Source: an uncultured Myxococcales bacterium
GTDB taxonomy: Bacteria > Myxococcota_A > UBA9042 > DTJE01
DNA length: 64,000 bases
Direction of reading: 5' to 3'
NCBI GenBank assembly: GCA_937975765.1
Contig: CALJUR010000036.1
Coordinates: 62,001 to 126,000, forward strand
Positions 41,932-51,051 of the stretch are shown piece by piece. The position numbers and the translations under genes are program-made. Position 1 is the stretch's first letter. Every line of letters begins with the position of its first letter. Below the pieces are notes generated by a model. That model saw only the letters and a list, made by a program, of their open reading frames with translations. It was not told where the DNA came from and searched no databases.

Positions 41932-42323
41932 GGGAACCTCCCGTCGGGGATCCGGGGCCAAGGATAGCACGCGGCGCTGGCCAACGACCGTCGCGGCCCA
42001 GCCTGATACAGGCCGGATCGAATCGAGACAGGGTGTATCGGACCAGGACGGTCCGCGAATACGGCCCCCCGGGGGGCAACCGGGCCGGAGGGTCCGGTCC
42101 GGCCTGGACCTCTCTGCAATCGGACGAAGGTGGTCCGGAAAATGCAGTCCAGGTTGGGTGTTGTGGGTGTGTCCGGCGGGAACCGGAATCGCGAACCCCT
42201 TGGAGTCGCGAGTGCCCAGATGAAACGCGGAATCTCCCAGTTCGGCCCCTTCCCCCGACGACGGCTCCGGTCGTGGTTCCCGGTTCCAGGACGCACCCCG
42301 GGTCCCTGTCCCGGAGGTGTGTG
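41932..42323. other. 392-bp intergenic region between divergent genes
   Basis: It holds a perfect 14-bp GC palindrome (GCCCCCCGGGGGGC, about 42064-42077) and several CCGG-containing direct repeats. I see no gene and no convincing promoter boxes. The GH9 ribosome binding site GGAGG lies near its right end. Confidence 0.5.
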
Positions 42324-45092
42324 ATGCGTATCCCGACTCTCCTGGTGCCGGTCGTTCTGGTCGCGTCGGCTTGCGGGGTGCCCTCGGGGACGGACGGGCT
42401 GGAAGGGGCGCAGAGTCCCCTCCTTGCCTCCGCCCGGTACGTCGCGTCGTCCAGTTCGCTGAAGGTGAAGGGCAGGAAGACGGTGCCGCCCTCGCTGGAC
42501 CGCGCGATGCTCCTCGACGTGGCCCAGCCGGCGCCGGACGTGGTCGAGCCGGCGCCCGACGCGATCGAGCCTTCCCCGGACATCGTCGAGCCGACGCCGG
42601 ACGTGGCGTCGGGCGACACCGCGGACCTCCCCGACGCGGAGGGGACGTCCCCCGATCCCGGCGCGGGAGCGCTGGCCCTGGAAGCCGTCGCGCTGTCGTC
42701 GTCGTCCCTCCGGCTGTCCTGGGACGCCGTGCCCGGCGCCCGTTCCATCCGCGTCTACCTGGCCCCCGAACCCGCCGTCGTGCCCGGCCAGCCGATGCCG
42801 GCCGAGGCGGAGATGGAGGTGCTGGAGGGGGACGCCACCCGGGCGACCCTGGTCGGCCTGGCCCCGGATGCGGACCACTTCGTCCGCGTCGTCGCCGACA
42901 CCGGTTCGGGAGAGGTCGCCGGCGCGGCCTGGGCCCGCACGCCGGGCGGCCCCCGGGCGGTGCTGGACTCGCCGGTGCGCGAGGTGCACGGCCTGGCGCC
43001 GGCCGTCCTGCAGGTCGTGCTGGCGAACGGCACCGGCGCCGCCTGGCAGGCGGGTCCCTGGAAGGTCGCCCGCCGCGACGGGACGTCCCTCGCGGTGCTG
43101 GAGGTGGGCCGGCAGTCCGTGCCCGTCGGGGCGCCTTCCTACAGCGTGGGCTACGGCATCGAGTACCGCGACGACGTGATCGACGTCGATCACCGGATCA
43201 GCCTGTTCCTGGACCAGCCCGTTGGAGGCCCCGAACTGCTGCGGGTGCAGGGCCCGGGCGTGGACGTGCTGGTGCCGTTCTCGGACCGCTACCTCGAGAC
43301 GCCCGTGGTCCAGTTGAACCAGGTCGGGTACAACCCTCGGGCGACCCGCCGCTATGCCTACGTCTCCGGCTGGCTGGGCGACGCCGGCGGGCTGTCGCTG
43401 GCGGACTTCCCGGCCACGGCGGACGTGCTGGTGGTGCCGTCCGACCCGCTGGCGGCCCGGACCGCCGTCCGTGCCGGCCTGCCGATCGCGCCGCGGTCGT
43501 CGCTGGACAAGGATGCCGGCACCGAGGTCCGCGAGATCGACCTGGCAACGGTCCCGGCCGACGAATCGGCCGTGTACCGCGTCCGCATCCCGGGCGTCGG
43601 CGTGTCCTTCCGCACCGCCGTGTCCGAGAGGGCCGCGTTCGAGGCCTACTACGTCGTCGTGCGCGGGCTGTTCTTCAACCGTTGGCACGGCGACCTGAAC
43701 GCCGCCGTGACCGACCACGTGCGGCCCCCGGACCACGGCCTGGTCTACACCGCCGAGGGCACGGATTTCGACGCGAAATTCCCGGAGACCCAGCCGAAGG
43801 CCGGGCCGCGGGAACTGGTCGGCGGCTACCACGACGCCGGCGACTTCGACCAGCGCCCCATGCACACCGTGGTGCCGCAGTTGCTGATGCGCGCCTACGA
43901 GGCCGCGCCGGACCGCTTCCCGGACGGCCAGGTCCGCATCCCCGAGAGCGGAAACGGGATCCCCGACCTGCTGGACGAGGCGCTGTGGGGCGTGCGGGCC
44001 TGGGAGGCGCTGCAGGAGGACGACGGCGGCGTCCGGATGGGCGTCGAGTCCACCCGGCACCCCTACGGCTACTTCCTGGCGAACGAGGACCGGCTGGCCT
44101 ACTGGACCTACTCGCGCTGCCCCTCGACCAGCGCCCGCGCCGCGGGCATCTTCGCGCAGGCATCCCGCCTGGTGGCCCCCTTCGACCCCGCCCGGGCGGC
44201 CGGGCTGCGCGACCGGGCCATCCGCGCCTTCGCGTACGCCAAGGCGAACTCCGCGCCGGCCTCGTTCCGGCTGTACGGCGCCGGGGAACTGTTCCGCCTG
44301 ACGGGGGACCCTGCTTACAAGGCGGACTTCGAGGCGGCCTGGAACGCCATGGGGCCCTACGGCGCGTTCAGCAACATGGCCGAGATCCAGCTGCTGTTCT
44401 CGGACTACCGGGCCGGCCAGCAGGCGATGCCCGACTACCTGATGGGGTACTTCGGCGCGACCGGAGCGGACGAGTCCATCCGTTCGGCCACGCGAACCTG
44501 GCTGACCACCCTGTCGAAGCCCCACCTCCAGGCGGTGGACGGCGAGCACGCGCACCGCAACCCGCGCCCGGCCTCCTACCCGTCCACCTGGGGCCAGTTC
44601 ACCGGCTCGGCGCGGCACATGGACCTCGTGATGGCGCGGCTGGCGATGGGCGACCTGGCGGCCGCGGACCGGCAGAAGTACTTCGACGCGCTGAGCCTGT
44701 CCGCGGACTTCGCCCTGGGCGGCAACCCCGACGGGCTGGTGTACTTCACCGGCCTGGGCACCCGCCACCCGGAGGAACCGCTGCACCTGGACTCGCTGGC
44801 GTTCGTGAAACTGGGCAAGGGCACGGTGCCGGGCATCCCGGTGTACGGCCCGGTGGACGGCCTGAACGCGGCGACCTACCAGCAGCCCGCGAAGAACGCC
44901 TTCCACCCGGCGTTCGACTCGCTGCCGCTGGCCCGCCGCTACGCCGACGTGCGGACCGTCGTGCAGTGCGCCGAGTTCACGGTGTGGGAGTCCCAGGCGC
45001 CGTTCGCGGAACTGTTCGGGATGCTGCTGGGGCCGGGCATGGAACCCGCCATGCTGCCGCAGGACGGCGGCCCGGACCTGGTGGTGCCGTGA
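42324..45092 (+). CDS. glycoside hydrolase family 9 lipoprotein
   Basis: A 922-residue exported glycanase. The lipobox VASAC gives lipidation near Cys17, followed by a linker with VEPAPDAIEPSPDIVEPTPD repeats. A fibronectin-like domain (about 120-215) precedes the cellulase N-terminal Ig-like domain (VVQLNQVGYNPRATRRYAYV). The (alpha/alpha)6 catalytic domain starts near residue 495 with GGYHDAGDFDQRPMHT, whose Asp residues are the GH9 catalytic pair, and ends with EFTVWESQAPFAELFGMLLGP, where the acid Glu is expected. It should cut beta-1,4-glucan or related polymer at the cell surface. Preceded by GGAGG. Confidence 0.9.
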   Translation: MRIPTLLVPVVLVASACGVPSGTDGLEGAQSPLLASARYVASSSSLKVKGRKTVPPSLDRAMLLDVAQPAPDVVEPAPDAIEPSPDIVEPTPDVASGDTADLPDAEGTSPDPGAGALALEAVALSSSSLRLSWDAVPGARSIRVYLAPEPAVVPGQPMPAEAEMEVLEGDATRATLVGLAPDADHFVRVVADTGSGEVAGAAWARTPGGPRAVLDSPVREVHGLAPAVLQVVLANGTGAAWQAGPWKVARRDGTSLAVLEVGRQSVPVGAPSYSVGYGIEYRDDVIDVDHRISLFLDQPVGGPELLRVQGPGVDVLVPFSDRYLETPVVQLNQVGYNPRATRRYAYVSGWLGDAGGLSLADFPATADVLVVPSDPLAARTAVRAGLPIAPRSSLDKDAGTEVREIDLATVPADESAVYRVRIPGVGVSFRTAVSERAAFEAYYVVVRGLFFNRWHGDLNAAVTDHVRPPDHGLVYTAEGTDFDAKFPETQPKAGPRELVGGYHDAGDFDQRPMHTVVPQLLMRAYEAAPDRFPDGQVRIPESGNGIPDLLDEALWGVRAWEALQEDDGGVRMGVESTRHPYGYFLANEDRLAYWTYSRCPSTSARAAGIFAQASRLVAPFDPARAAGLRDRAIRAFAYAKANSAPASFRLYGAGELFRLTGDPAYKADFEAAWNAMGPYGAFSNMAEIQLLFSDYRAGQQAMPDYLMGYFGATGADESIRSATRTWLTTLSKPHLQAVDGEHAHRNPRPASYPSTWGQFTGSARHMDLVMARLAMGDLAAADRQKYFDALSLSADFALGGNPDGLVYFTGLGTRHPEEPLHLDSLAFVKLGKGTVPGIPVYGPVDGLNAATYQQPAKNAFHPAFDSLPLARRYADVRTVVQCAEFTVWESQAPFAELFGMLLGPGMEPAMLPQDGGPDLVVP

Positions 45093-45125
45093 TCGACGCC
45101 GCGATGCTTGGCCGGACCGTCCCCG

Positions 45126-46271
45126 CTACTTCGCGCCCCGGCCGGTCACCACCGCGCCCACGGTCTTCAACAGCAGTTTCAGGTCCGTCCAGGGCGACAC
45201 CCGGTGCGAGTACCGCAGATCCATGCGCATCCACTCGTCGAACGGGACCAGGCAGCGCCCGCTGACCTGCCAGATGCACGTCAGGCCGCCGAGGATCTCC
45301 AGGCGCCGCCGCTGCCAGGGCTGGTACTTCGGCACCTCGTCCAGCGTCGGCGGGCGCGGCCCGACCAGCGACATGTCCCCCTTCAGCACGTTCCACAACT
45401 GCGGCAGTTCGTCCAGGCTGCTCTTCCGCAGCAGCCGGCCCAGGGGGGTGATCCTCGGGTCCTTCTCGATCTTGAAGACGGGGCCCTGCGACTCGTTCAG
45501 GTGCAGCAGGTCCTTCTTGCGCTGCTCGGCGCCGACGTACATCGACCGGAACTTGTAGAACCAGAACGGCCTGCCGCCGATCCCGGCCCGGCGCTGGCGG
45601 AAGATGACGGGCCCCGGGGACGTCGCCTTCACCGTGATCGCGATGCCCAGCAGCACCGGCGACACCAGCGCGATCAGGACGGTCGCGCCGAGGATGTCCA
45701 TCGCGCGCTTCCACGGGGGAACCCTCGCGATGAACATCCGGCTGATCCCGCGGACCGGCGTGGACGCGTGGACGTACGGGGGAGGCTCCGCGTCCGGCAG
45801 GCCGGTCAGCAGCGGCTGGTTGCGTTCCGCGTGCCGGGCGCAGTCGCCGCCGCACGCCACCCGGCCGCACTCGTCGGGGTGTGCGCAGATCGGTCGGTAG
45901 GTGTAGAAGCGGATCGCGGTGGCCAGCGGCACCTCGTCCAGCTGGGCCTTCAGTTTCTGCGCGAACGGCCGGGTTCCCGCGTCGTCGGTGTCCGGCAGCA
46001 GCACGCCCAGGTCGTCGTCGCCGAACCAGCCGAGGTCATCGGTCTCCCGGATGCAGCCGCGCAGCAGGGACGGCAGCCTTCGCAGGGTGCACGGGTTCGT
46101 CTCGAGCAGTTTCAGGACCACGACCGAGAAGGGCCGTTGGCTGCGGTCCGAGCGGGCCCTTTCGCGGTTCACCCGCTGGCGGAATTCGGCTCCCGGGAGC
46201 GGGCCGGGGATGCGCCGCAGGAATTCGGCCTTCAGCCGCCTGCGCAGGTGACGGAACCACCGCGGGTACAC
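45126..46271 (-). CDS. undecaprenyl-phosphate sugar phosphotransferase with degenerate GGDEF-like domain
   Basis: A 381-residue priming glycosyltransferase. The GTG at 46271 is preceded by AGGAGA. Residues about 15-140 resemble a decayed diguanylate cyclase fold (RERARSDRSQRPFSVVVL, DDLGVLLPDTDDAG) without the GGDEF signature. A single membrane helix (ILGATVLIALVSPVLLGIAI) leads into the bacterial sugar-transferase domain with FRQRRAGIGGRPFWFYKFRS, LLRKSSLDELPQLWNVLKGD and MSLVGPRPP. It would transfer a sugar-phosphate to the lipid carrier to start exopolysaccharide or O-antigen synthesis. It stands without other glycosyltransferases nearby. Confidence 0.88.
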   Translation of the reverse strand: MYPRWFRHLRRRLKAEFLRRIPGPLPGAEFRQRVNRERARSDRSQRPFSVVVLKLLETNPCTLRRLPSLLRGCIRETDDLGWFGDDDLGVLLPDTDDAGTRPFAQKLKAQLDEVPLATAIRFYTYRPICAHPDECGRVACGGDCARHAERNQPLLTGLPDAEPPPYVHASTPVRGISRMFIARVPPWKRAMDILGATVLIALVSPVLLGIAITVKATSPGPVIFRQRRAGIGGRPFWFYKFRSMYVGAEQRKKDLLHLNESQGPVFKIEKDPRITPLGRLLRKSSLDELPQLWNVLKGDMSLVGPRPPTLDEVPKYQPWQRRRLEILGGLTCIWQVSGRCLVPFDEWMRMDLRYSHRVSPWTDLKLLLKTVGAVVTGRGAK

Positions 46272-46480
46272 GGGCGATCTCCTGTTGGCAACATTCTGAC
46301 CCCGAGGGGCCGGCAGACCCAACGGTTGGCGTCGGAACCGATGGAAGGTGCACGGGAACCCCGGAGAATGCCCTTCCTGTTCTTGACGCGCCGGCCGCTT
46401 CAACGCAATCTCGGCACGTACGACGACGCGAAGGCGGGGCCCCCAGGGCCCCTGGAACGACAACCCAACGGAGGAATCGA
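46272..46480. other. 209-bp divergent intergenic region
   Basis: It lies between the sugar transferase and the 234-residue lipoprotein. GGAGG for the latter is at the right edge. No clear promoter or hairpin was recognised. Confidence 0.35.
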
Positions 46481-47185
46481 ATGCGCAGGATCCTTGTCGC
46501 CGGAACCGTGATGCTGGCCGTCCTGGCGGCTTGCGGCGGGAAGTCCCTGAAGGAGTTCCAGCCGTCCGCGACGGACAGGCAGAACGCCGCGGCCACGATC
46601 GAGGACACGAGGTCCCTGGCCAACCTGAAGGCCAACTCGCAGGACGGCGCCGCGCTGTCCGCCTTCTCCCAGATCCAGGCGGGTGCGAACCAGTTGCTGG
46701 GATCGGCCCAGGTGGCCAGCGCTCTCTCGGCCGAGGAGTCCGTCCCGCGCTCGTACGAGAACTGCGTGACCGAGGCCGGCGGCACCGTCACCTACACGAA
46801 CTGCTCGGATGGCAGCCAGACGATCAACGGCACCATCGCGATCTCCGGCGACACGGTGACCGTGGACCTGAGGATCGGATACGCCAGCGGCGGGTACGCG
46901 GGCGACGTGGTCTACAAGGGCTCCGTCACGATCACCTCGACCTCGGTCAACGGCTCGCTGTCGTTCGACTACGGGATGAGCGGCGCCACCTACAGCGTCG
47001 ACATCTCCTACGAGTCGATCGGCCTGGACGCCGGCGGCTGCGCCGTCTCCGGCTCGATGGCGATCGACCAGTCGATCAAGATCGGCGGCGGCAGCCTGGG
47101 CGGCCTGGCGGGCAGCAGCAGCGGCGCGTCCTTCCGGGTGGACTTCGGTCCGGCGTGCGGCGACATGAAGATGTTCGGGGGCTGA
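46481..47185 (+). CDS. lipoprotein of unknown function
   Basis: A 234-residue lipoprotein with lipobox VLAAC (Cys18) and ribosome site GGAGG. Residues about 30-90 are helical; the rest is Gly/Ser/Thr-rich and beta-strand-like with repeated short strands (TVTYTNCSDGSQTINGTI, SGGYAGDVVYKGSVTIT). Four Cys in the mature part could pair. The composition suggests a secreted beta-helical or sandwich protein. No family recognised. Confidence 0.7.
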   Translation: MRRILVAGTVMLAVLAACGGKSLKEFQPSATDRQNAAATIEDTRSLANLKANSQDGAALSAFSQIQAGANQLLGSAQVASALSAEESVPRSYENCVTEAGGTVTYTNCSDGSQTINGTIAISGDTVTVDLRIGYASGGYAGDVVYKGSVTITSTSVNGSLSFDYGMSGATYSVDISYESIGLDAGGCAVSGSMAIDQSIKIGGGSLGGLAGSSSGASFRVDFGPACGDMKMFGG

Positions 47186-47197
47186 TCCGGGAAGGGT

Positions 47198-47722
47198 CTA
47201 CGGCTCGTCCAGCTTCTTCGTCTTCCGCAGCTCGTCCATCACCTTCTTGTACTGGACGTCCCAGGCCATGGTGCCCTCGGTCAGGTTCTTGATGCGGCGG
47301 CGGATCTCGCCGTCCAGTTCCTCGTCGGCGCCCAGGTGCTTCTTCAGGACGGGGGACATCTGGACGACCAGCTCGTTGTCCATGCCGAAGACTTCCTCGA
47401 CGTGGCGGCTGTGGATCAGAGCCTCGATCAACTGGGCGGTCAGGTATTCCAGCATGCCCTCGCCGACGCCGAACCCGCGCTCGCGCGCCAGTTGCGTCTT
47501 GACCTTGTTCAGTTCGCTGTAGTCGCGCTTCTGGGTCGCGATGACGTCCCGGGCGCGGTCGGTGATCTCGCGGTCGAGGCGGATGTATTCCCGCAGGACG
47601 GACTCGATGTCCATCTCGACCTCGTGGATCTCCTCGGGCAGGACCTCGATGGTGTTCGACGCGATCAAAGCGTCCACCAGGTCGTGCGCCACTGCCGGGA
47701 CCTTGCCGCTCATCAACTTCAT
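47198..47722 (-). CDS. DUF507 family protein
   Basis: A 174-residue, mostly helical cytoplasmic protein. The ATG at 47722 is preceded by GGAGG. MKLMSGKVPAVAHDLVDAL and the two-lobed pattern ending DVQYKKVMDELRKTKKLDEP fit DUF507, a family found mainly in deltaproteobacterial and related lineages. The function is unknown. It is divergent from the YqeY-like gene and convergent with the lipoprotein upstream on the map. Confidence 0.85.
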   Translation of the reverse strand: MKLMSGKVPAVAHDLVDALIASNTIEVLPEEIHEVEMDIESVLREYIRLDREITDRARDVIATQKRDYSELNKVKTQLARERGFGVGEGMLEYLTAQLIEALIHSRHVEEVFGMDNELVVQMSPVLKKHLGADEELDGEIRRRIKNLTEGTMAWDVQYKKVMDELRKTKKLDEP

Positions 47723-47903
47723 GACGCCTCCAAATTCTTCACGCACGCGGGCGAGTGGCCCGCGAAGTCGCGGAAGGTTATCACGGGAAGGACCCGGAAT
47801 GCAATCGAAAAATCAAGGTTTTTCGCGTTCCTCGGGGGAGGCTTCGGGAGGCATCCCGGGAGGGCCGTGGTAGAATCCGGCAGGCCTTCCCGCAGGGGGG
47901 AAC

Positions 47904-48368
47904 ATGACGATCGAGGAGAGGCTTTCGGCCGAGTTGACGAAGGCGATGAAGGAGCACCAGCAGGACGTCCTGGACTGCGTCCGGATGGTCAAGAGCAAGC
48001 TGTCCGAGAAGCGGACGTCGCCCGGGTTCACGGGCGGCATCACGGATGCCGTGGCCCAGGAGGTGATCGACGCGTACAGCCGCAGCCTGAAGAAGGCGCT
48101 GGTCGAGTTCGCGGCGGGCGGGATGACCTCCGGCCCGATGGTGGACAAGTACAACTTCGAGATCCGCTACCTGGCGCAATACCTGCCGACGAAACTGGAC
48201 GAGGTCGCGACGCGCGAACTGGTGCGCAGGACGCTCGCCGAGATGGGGCTGTCCGGGCCGTCGAACGTGGGGCGGTTGATGGGCGCCATCATGAAGGGCC
48301 ACCGGGACGAGGTCGACTCGGCGCTGGTCAAGCGGATCGCCGAGGAGGAACTGAAGCCCCCGGCGTGA
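47904..48368 (+). CDS. YqeY-like GatB/Yqey domain protein
   Basis: A 154-residue helical protein with the YqeY pattern: MTIEERLSAELTKAMKEHQQ, VRMVKSKLSEKR, and a C-terminal domain VGRLMGAIMKGHRDEVDSAL in which the conserved GxxMxxxM helix matches the tRNA-binding tail of GatB. It is thought to bind RNA, though a specific role in tRNA amidation is unproved. It has GGGGGG ahead of the ATG. Convergent with the penicillin-binding protein gene. Confidence 0.88.
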   Translation: MTIEERLSAELTKAMKEHQQDVLDCVRMVKSKLSEKRTSPGFTGGITDAVAQEVIDAYSRSLKKALVEFAAGGMTSGPMVDKYNFEIRYLAQYLPTKLDEVATRELVRRTLAEMGLSGPSNVGRLMGAIMKGHRDEVDSALVKRIAEEELKPPA

Positions 48369-48392
48369 TCCCCGGGACGGTCTCCCGGCCCT

Positions 48393-50906
48393 TCAGAACG
48401 TGCTGACCTCCAGGTCGGCCGGCATCGACCCCGCGCCGGAAGGGGGAGGCTCGGTGCCCGCGAGGTGCGGCACCGGGATGCCGCCGTCGGTGACCGGCGC
48501 GCCCGTGACCGGGTCGATGGACACCATCGCGATCCCCGCCGGCACGTCCGACAGGTCGTCCCCCACCGGGCGCCCGCTGGTGGCCGCCTTCGCGAACTCC
48601 AGCCAGGCGGGCAGGGCGGTATCGGCCCCGAAGACCTTTCCGTTCGCCTTGCTGCGCCCCAGCCAGCGCTCGCGACGCCCCTCCCCGATCCAGGTGACGG
48701 CCGCGATCTCCCGCGTCCATCCCGTGAACCACACGTCGTGCGGCAGGGTCCCCGTCTTGCCGCAGACCGGGCGGCCCAGCGGGCGTGTGCCGCGACCGGT
48801 GCCGCGCTCGGCCACGCTGCGCAGGTTCGACGCGACGATGAAGGCGGTCTCGGCCGACGTGGCCCGGCGGTCGGTCGGATCCGGGGCCGCCACCTCCAGC
48901 GCGATCGCGTCCAGCAGGCCGACCGTGGGGTCGCGGGACGACCGGTGGTCCTCGAGGATGCGGCCGTCGGCGTCCCTCACCATCGCGACGCGGACGGGTG
49001 CCGGCGCGATGCCGCGCGACGCGAACGTGGCGTAGGACCGCAGCAGGTCGAACGGCGATGACTCCGCGCCCAGGGCCTCGGCGGGATAGCCCTGGAACGG
49101 GCGGGTCCAGCCCAGCCGGCGCGCCCACTCGTTCAGCCCCTCCACCCCGACGCGGTCCAGCACGGCCCGGAACACCCGCAGCGACACGGCGTTCTCCGAC
49201 CGCGTCAGGGCCTCCCACAGCGTGAGGTCCTCGGCCGCCTTGCCGGTCTCGGGAGTCCAGTCGCCCTCCCGGTACGGAGCGCCGGACAGCACGGACGACG
49301 GTGCCATGCCCAGGTCGTAGGCCTTCGAGTAGTAGATCGGCTTGACGTTGCTGCCGGTCTGCCGGACCGCCAGCGTGCGGTCCACCTGGCTGGCGTCGAA
49401 ATCGGTGCCGCCGGCGATCGCGGGAAGGTACCCGGAGCGTGGTTCCAGGGCCAGCAGGGCCGCCTGGGGCCGGGGAAACAGGTCCAGGTCGTACTCGTCG
49501 GCCGGGGGCGTCGCGGGGGGCGTCGCGGGGGCCTTCGCCGGGGCCTCGGCCTGGGCACGGCGCACCAGCACGACGTCGCCCGGCTTCAGGGCCCGGTCGC
49601 AGCCGTCGATCCGGCCGTCCAGGGACGTTCGCGACACCTCGCGGCGCTCGCCACCCGCGGCATCGATCACCGGGAACTCGTCGTACGGCGCCGCCCAGCG
49701 CATGCGGGCCAGCGGGATGCGCCCCCCGCGTCCCGTGCCCAGGTCCAGGACGGCCTCGGCAGCCGTGACCGAGACCACCAGCGCCAGCACCGCGGCGTCC
49801 TGTGGCGGGCGGTCCCAGCCGCGCGACGACAGCCACGCCAGGTTGGCCTTCCGGAAATCGTCCCACTTCGACCGTTCCAGCCGCGCGACGGGGCCCGGCC
49901 AGCCCTGGCGACGTGCCAGCGCCCGCGCCGCGCGCGAAACCGCCAGGTCGGCCGCCCGTTGCAGGCCCACGTCGATCGTGGTCCACGCGGTCACGCCGCC
50001 GGCACCGCCCAGCAGGCCGCCGGTCTCCCGGGCGTCGGCCAGCGGTCGGATCGCCTGGAGGGCGTCCATCGCGGCGTATGGTGCGCGGTCGCCCAGCGGA
50101 TCCATCGGCGGCGCCGTCCGGATCGGCTGGGTCAGCGCGGCGGTCTCGGACTCGCGGGTGATCCGGCCCGTCTCGCGCATCCGGCGCAGCACGCGATCGC
50201 GCCGCATCCGGGTCTCGTCCGGGTCGGACCGGGGATTCACCTTCCCGGGCGACTGGGGCAGGGCCGCCAGCACCGCCGCCTCGGACAGCGACAAATCCTT
50301 CAGATCCTTCCCGAAGTAGACCTGCGAGGCAGCCTGCACACCGTAGGCGCCGTGGCCCAGGAAGATCAGGTTCAGGTACAGGGTCAGGATCTGGTCCTTG
50401 GTGTAGATGTCCTCGATGCGACGGGCCAGGATCGCCTCGCGCACCTTCCTTTCCAGCCGCTTCTCCCGGCCCAGCATCAGGCTGCGGGCGACCTGCTGGG
50501 TGATGGTGCTGGCGCCCTCCCTCGCCTGGCCCGTGCGCAGGTTGGTCCACAAGGCGCGGGCGATGCCCCGCACGTCCATCCCGCCGTGCTCGAAGAACCG
50601 CTCGTCCTCGGAGGCCAGCACCGCGTCCACCAGCACCTGCGGGATCGCCTCGCGCCCAACCAGGTAGCGGCGCTGGTCGAAGCGCTCGGCCAGCAGCATC
50701 CCGTGCAGGGACCGCACCTGCGACACGGCGTCGAACCGGATGGACTCGAAGGGCGGGATGGTCGGCAGGTCCCGCGCGAACCACGCGTACGCCGCACCGG
50801 CCGTCATCGCGCCCGCGAGGCCACCGACGACGGCCAGGAACCCGCACAGCCGCAGCAGCACCCAGGCCGGGCCGGAGGAACGGGGGTTCGCGACGGTCAG
50901 TGCCAT
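48393..50906 (-). CDS. class A penicillin-binding protein (bifunctional PBP1-type)
   Basis: An 837-residue inner-membrane enzyme that polymerises and cross-links peptidoglycan. One N-terminal helix (VLLRLCGFLAVVGGLAGAM) anchors it. The GT51 glycosyltransferase follows with LASEDERFFEHGGMDVRGI and EGASTITQQVARSL. The transpeptidase has its active-site Ser in TGSNVKPIYYS (SxxK), SENAVSL (SxN) and GKTGTLPHDVWF (KTG). A Pro/Ala-rich insertion near residue 460 (APAKAPATPPATPPADE) is unusual. Complete, separate transcription unit. Confidence 0.94.
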   Translation of the reverse strand: MALTVANPRSSGPAWVLLRLCGFLAVVGGLAGAMTAGAAYAWFARDLPTIPPFESIRFDAVSQVRSLHGMLLAERFDQRRYLVGREAIPQVLVDAVLASEDERFFEHGGMDVRGIARALWTNLRTGQAREGASTITQQVARSLMLGREKRLERKVREAILARRIEDIYTKDQILTLYLNLIFLGHGAYGVQAASQVYFGKDLKDLSLSEAAVLAALPQSPGKVNPRSDPDETRMRRDRVLRRMRETGRITRESETAALTQPIRTAPPMDPLGDRAPYAAMDALQAIRPLADARETGGLLGGAGGVTAWTTIDVGLQRAADLAVSRAARALARRQGWPGPVARLERSKWDDFRKANLAWLSSRGWDRPPQDAAVLALVVSVTAAEAVLDLGTGRGGRIPLARMRWAAPYDEFPVIDAAGGERREVSRTSLDGRIDGCDRALKPGDVVLVRRAQAEAPAKAPATPPATPPADEYDLDLFPRPQAALLALEPRSGYLPAIAGGTDFDASQVDRTLAVRQTGSNVKPIYYSKAYDLGMAPSSVLSGAPYREGDWTPETGKAAEDLTLWEALTRSENAVSLRVFRAVLDRVGVEGLNEWARRLGWTRPFQGYPAEALGAESSPFDLLRSYATFASRGIAPAPVRVAMVRDADGRILEDHRSSRDPTVGLLDAIALEVAAPDPTDRRATSAETAFIVASNLRSVAERGTGRGTRPLGRPVCGKTGTLPHDVWFTGWTREIAAVTWIGEGRRERWLGRSKANGKVFGADTALPAWLEFAKAATSGRPVGDDLSDVPAGIAMVSIDPVTGAPVTDGGIPVPHLAGTEPPPSGAGSMPADLEVSTF

Positions 50907-51051
50907 GGGGTGCGCTCCGGTACGGCGCGATTGTACCCGATGCCGTTTCCTTCACCGAGGGGCATTGCAGGGATTCGCGAGGGGGCAGGGGTCGCGCGGG
51001 CCGCGGACGCTTCAAGGCGCCCGCGGCCCGCGGGGAACCGTCTTGTCAGGA

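Noticed and set aside
42064..42077. GC palindrome as a terminator
   Set aside because: No T-run, no stem beyond the palindrome and it lies between divergent genes.
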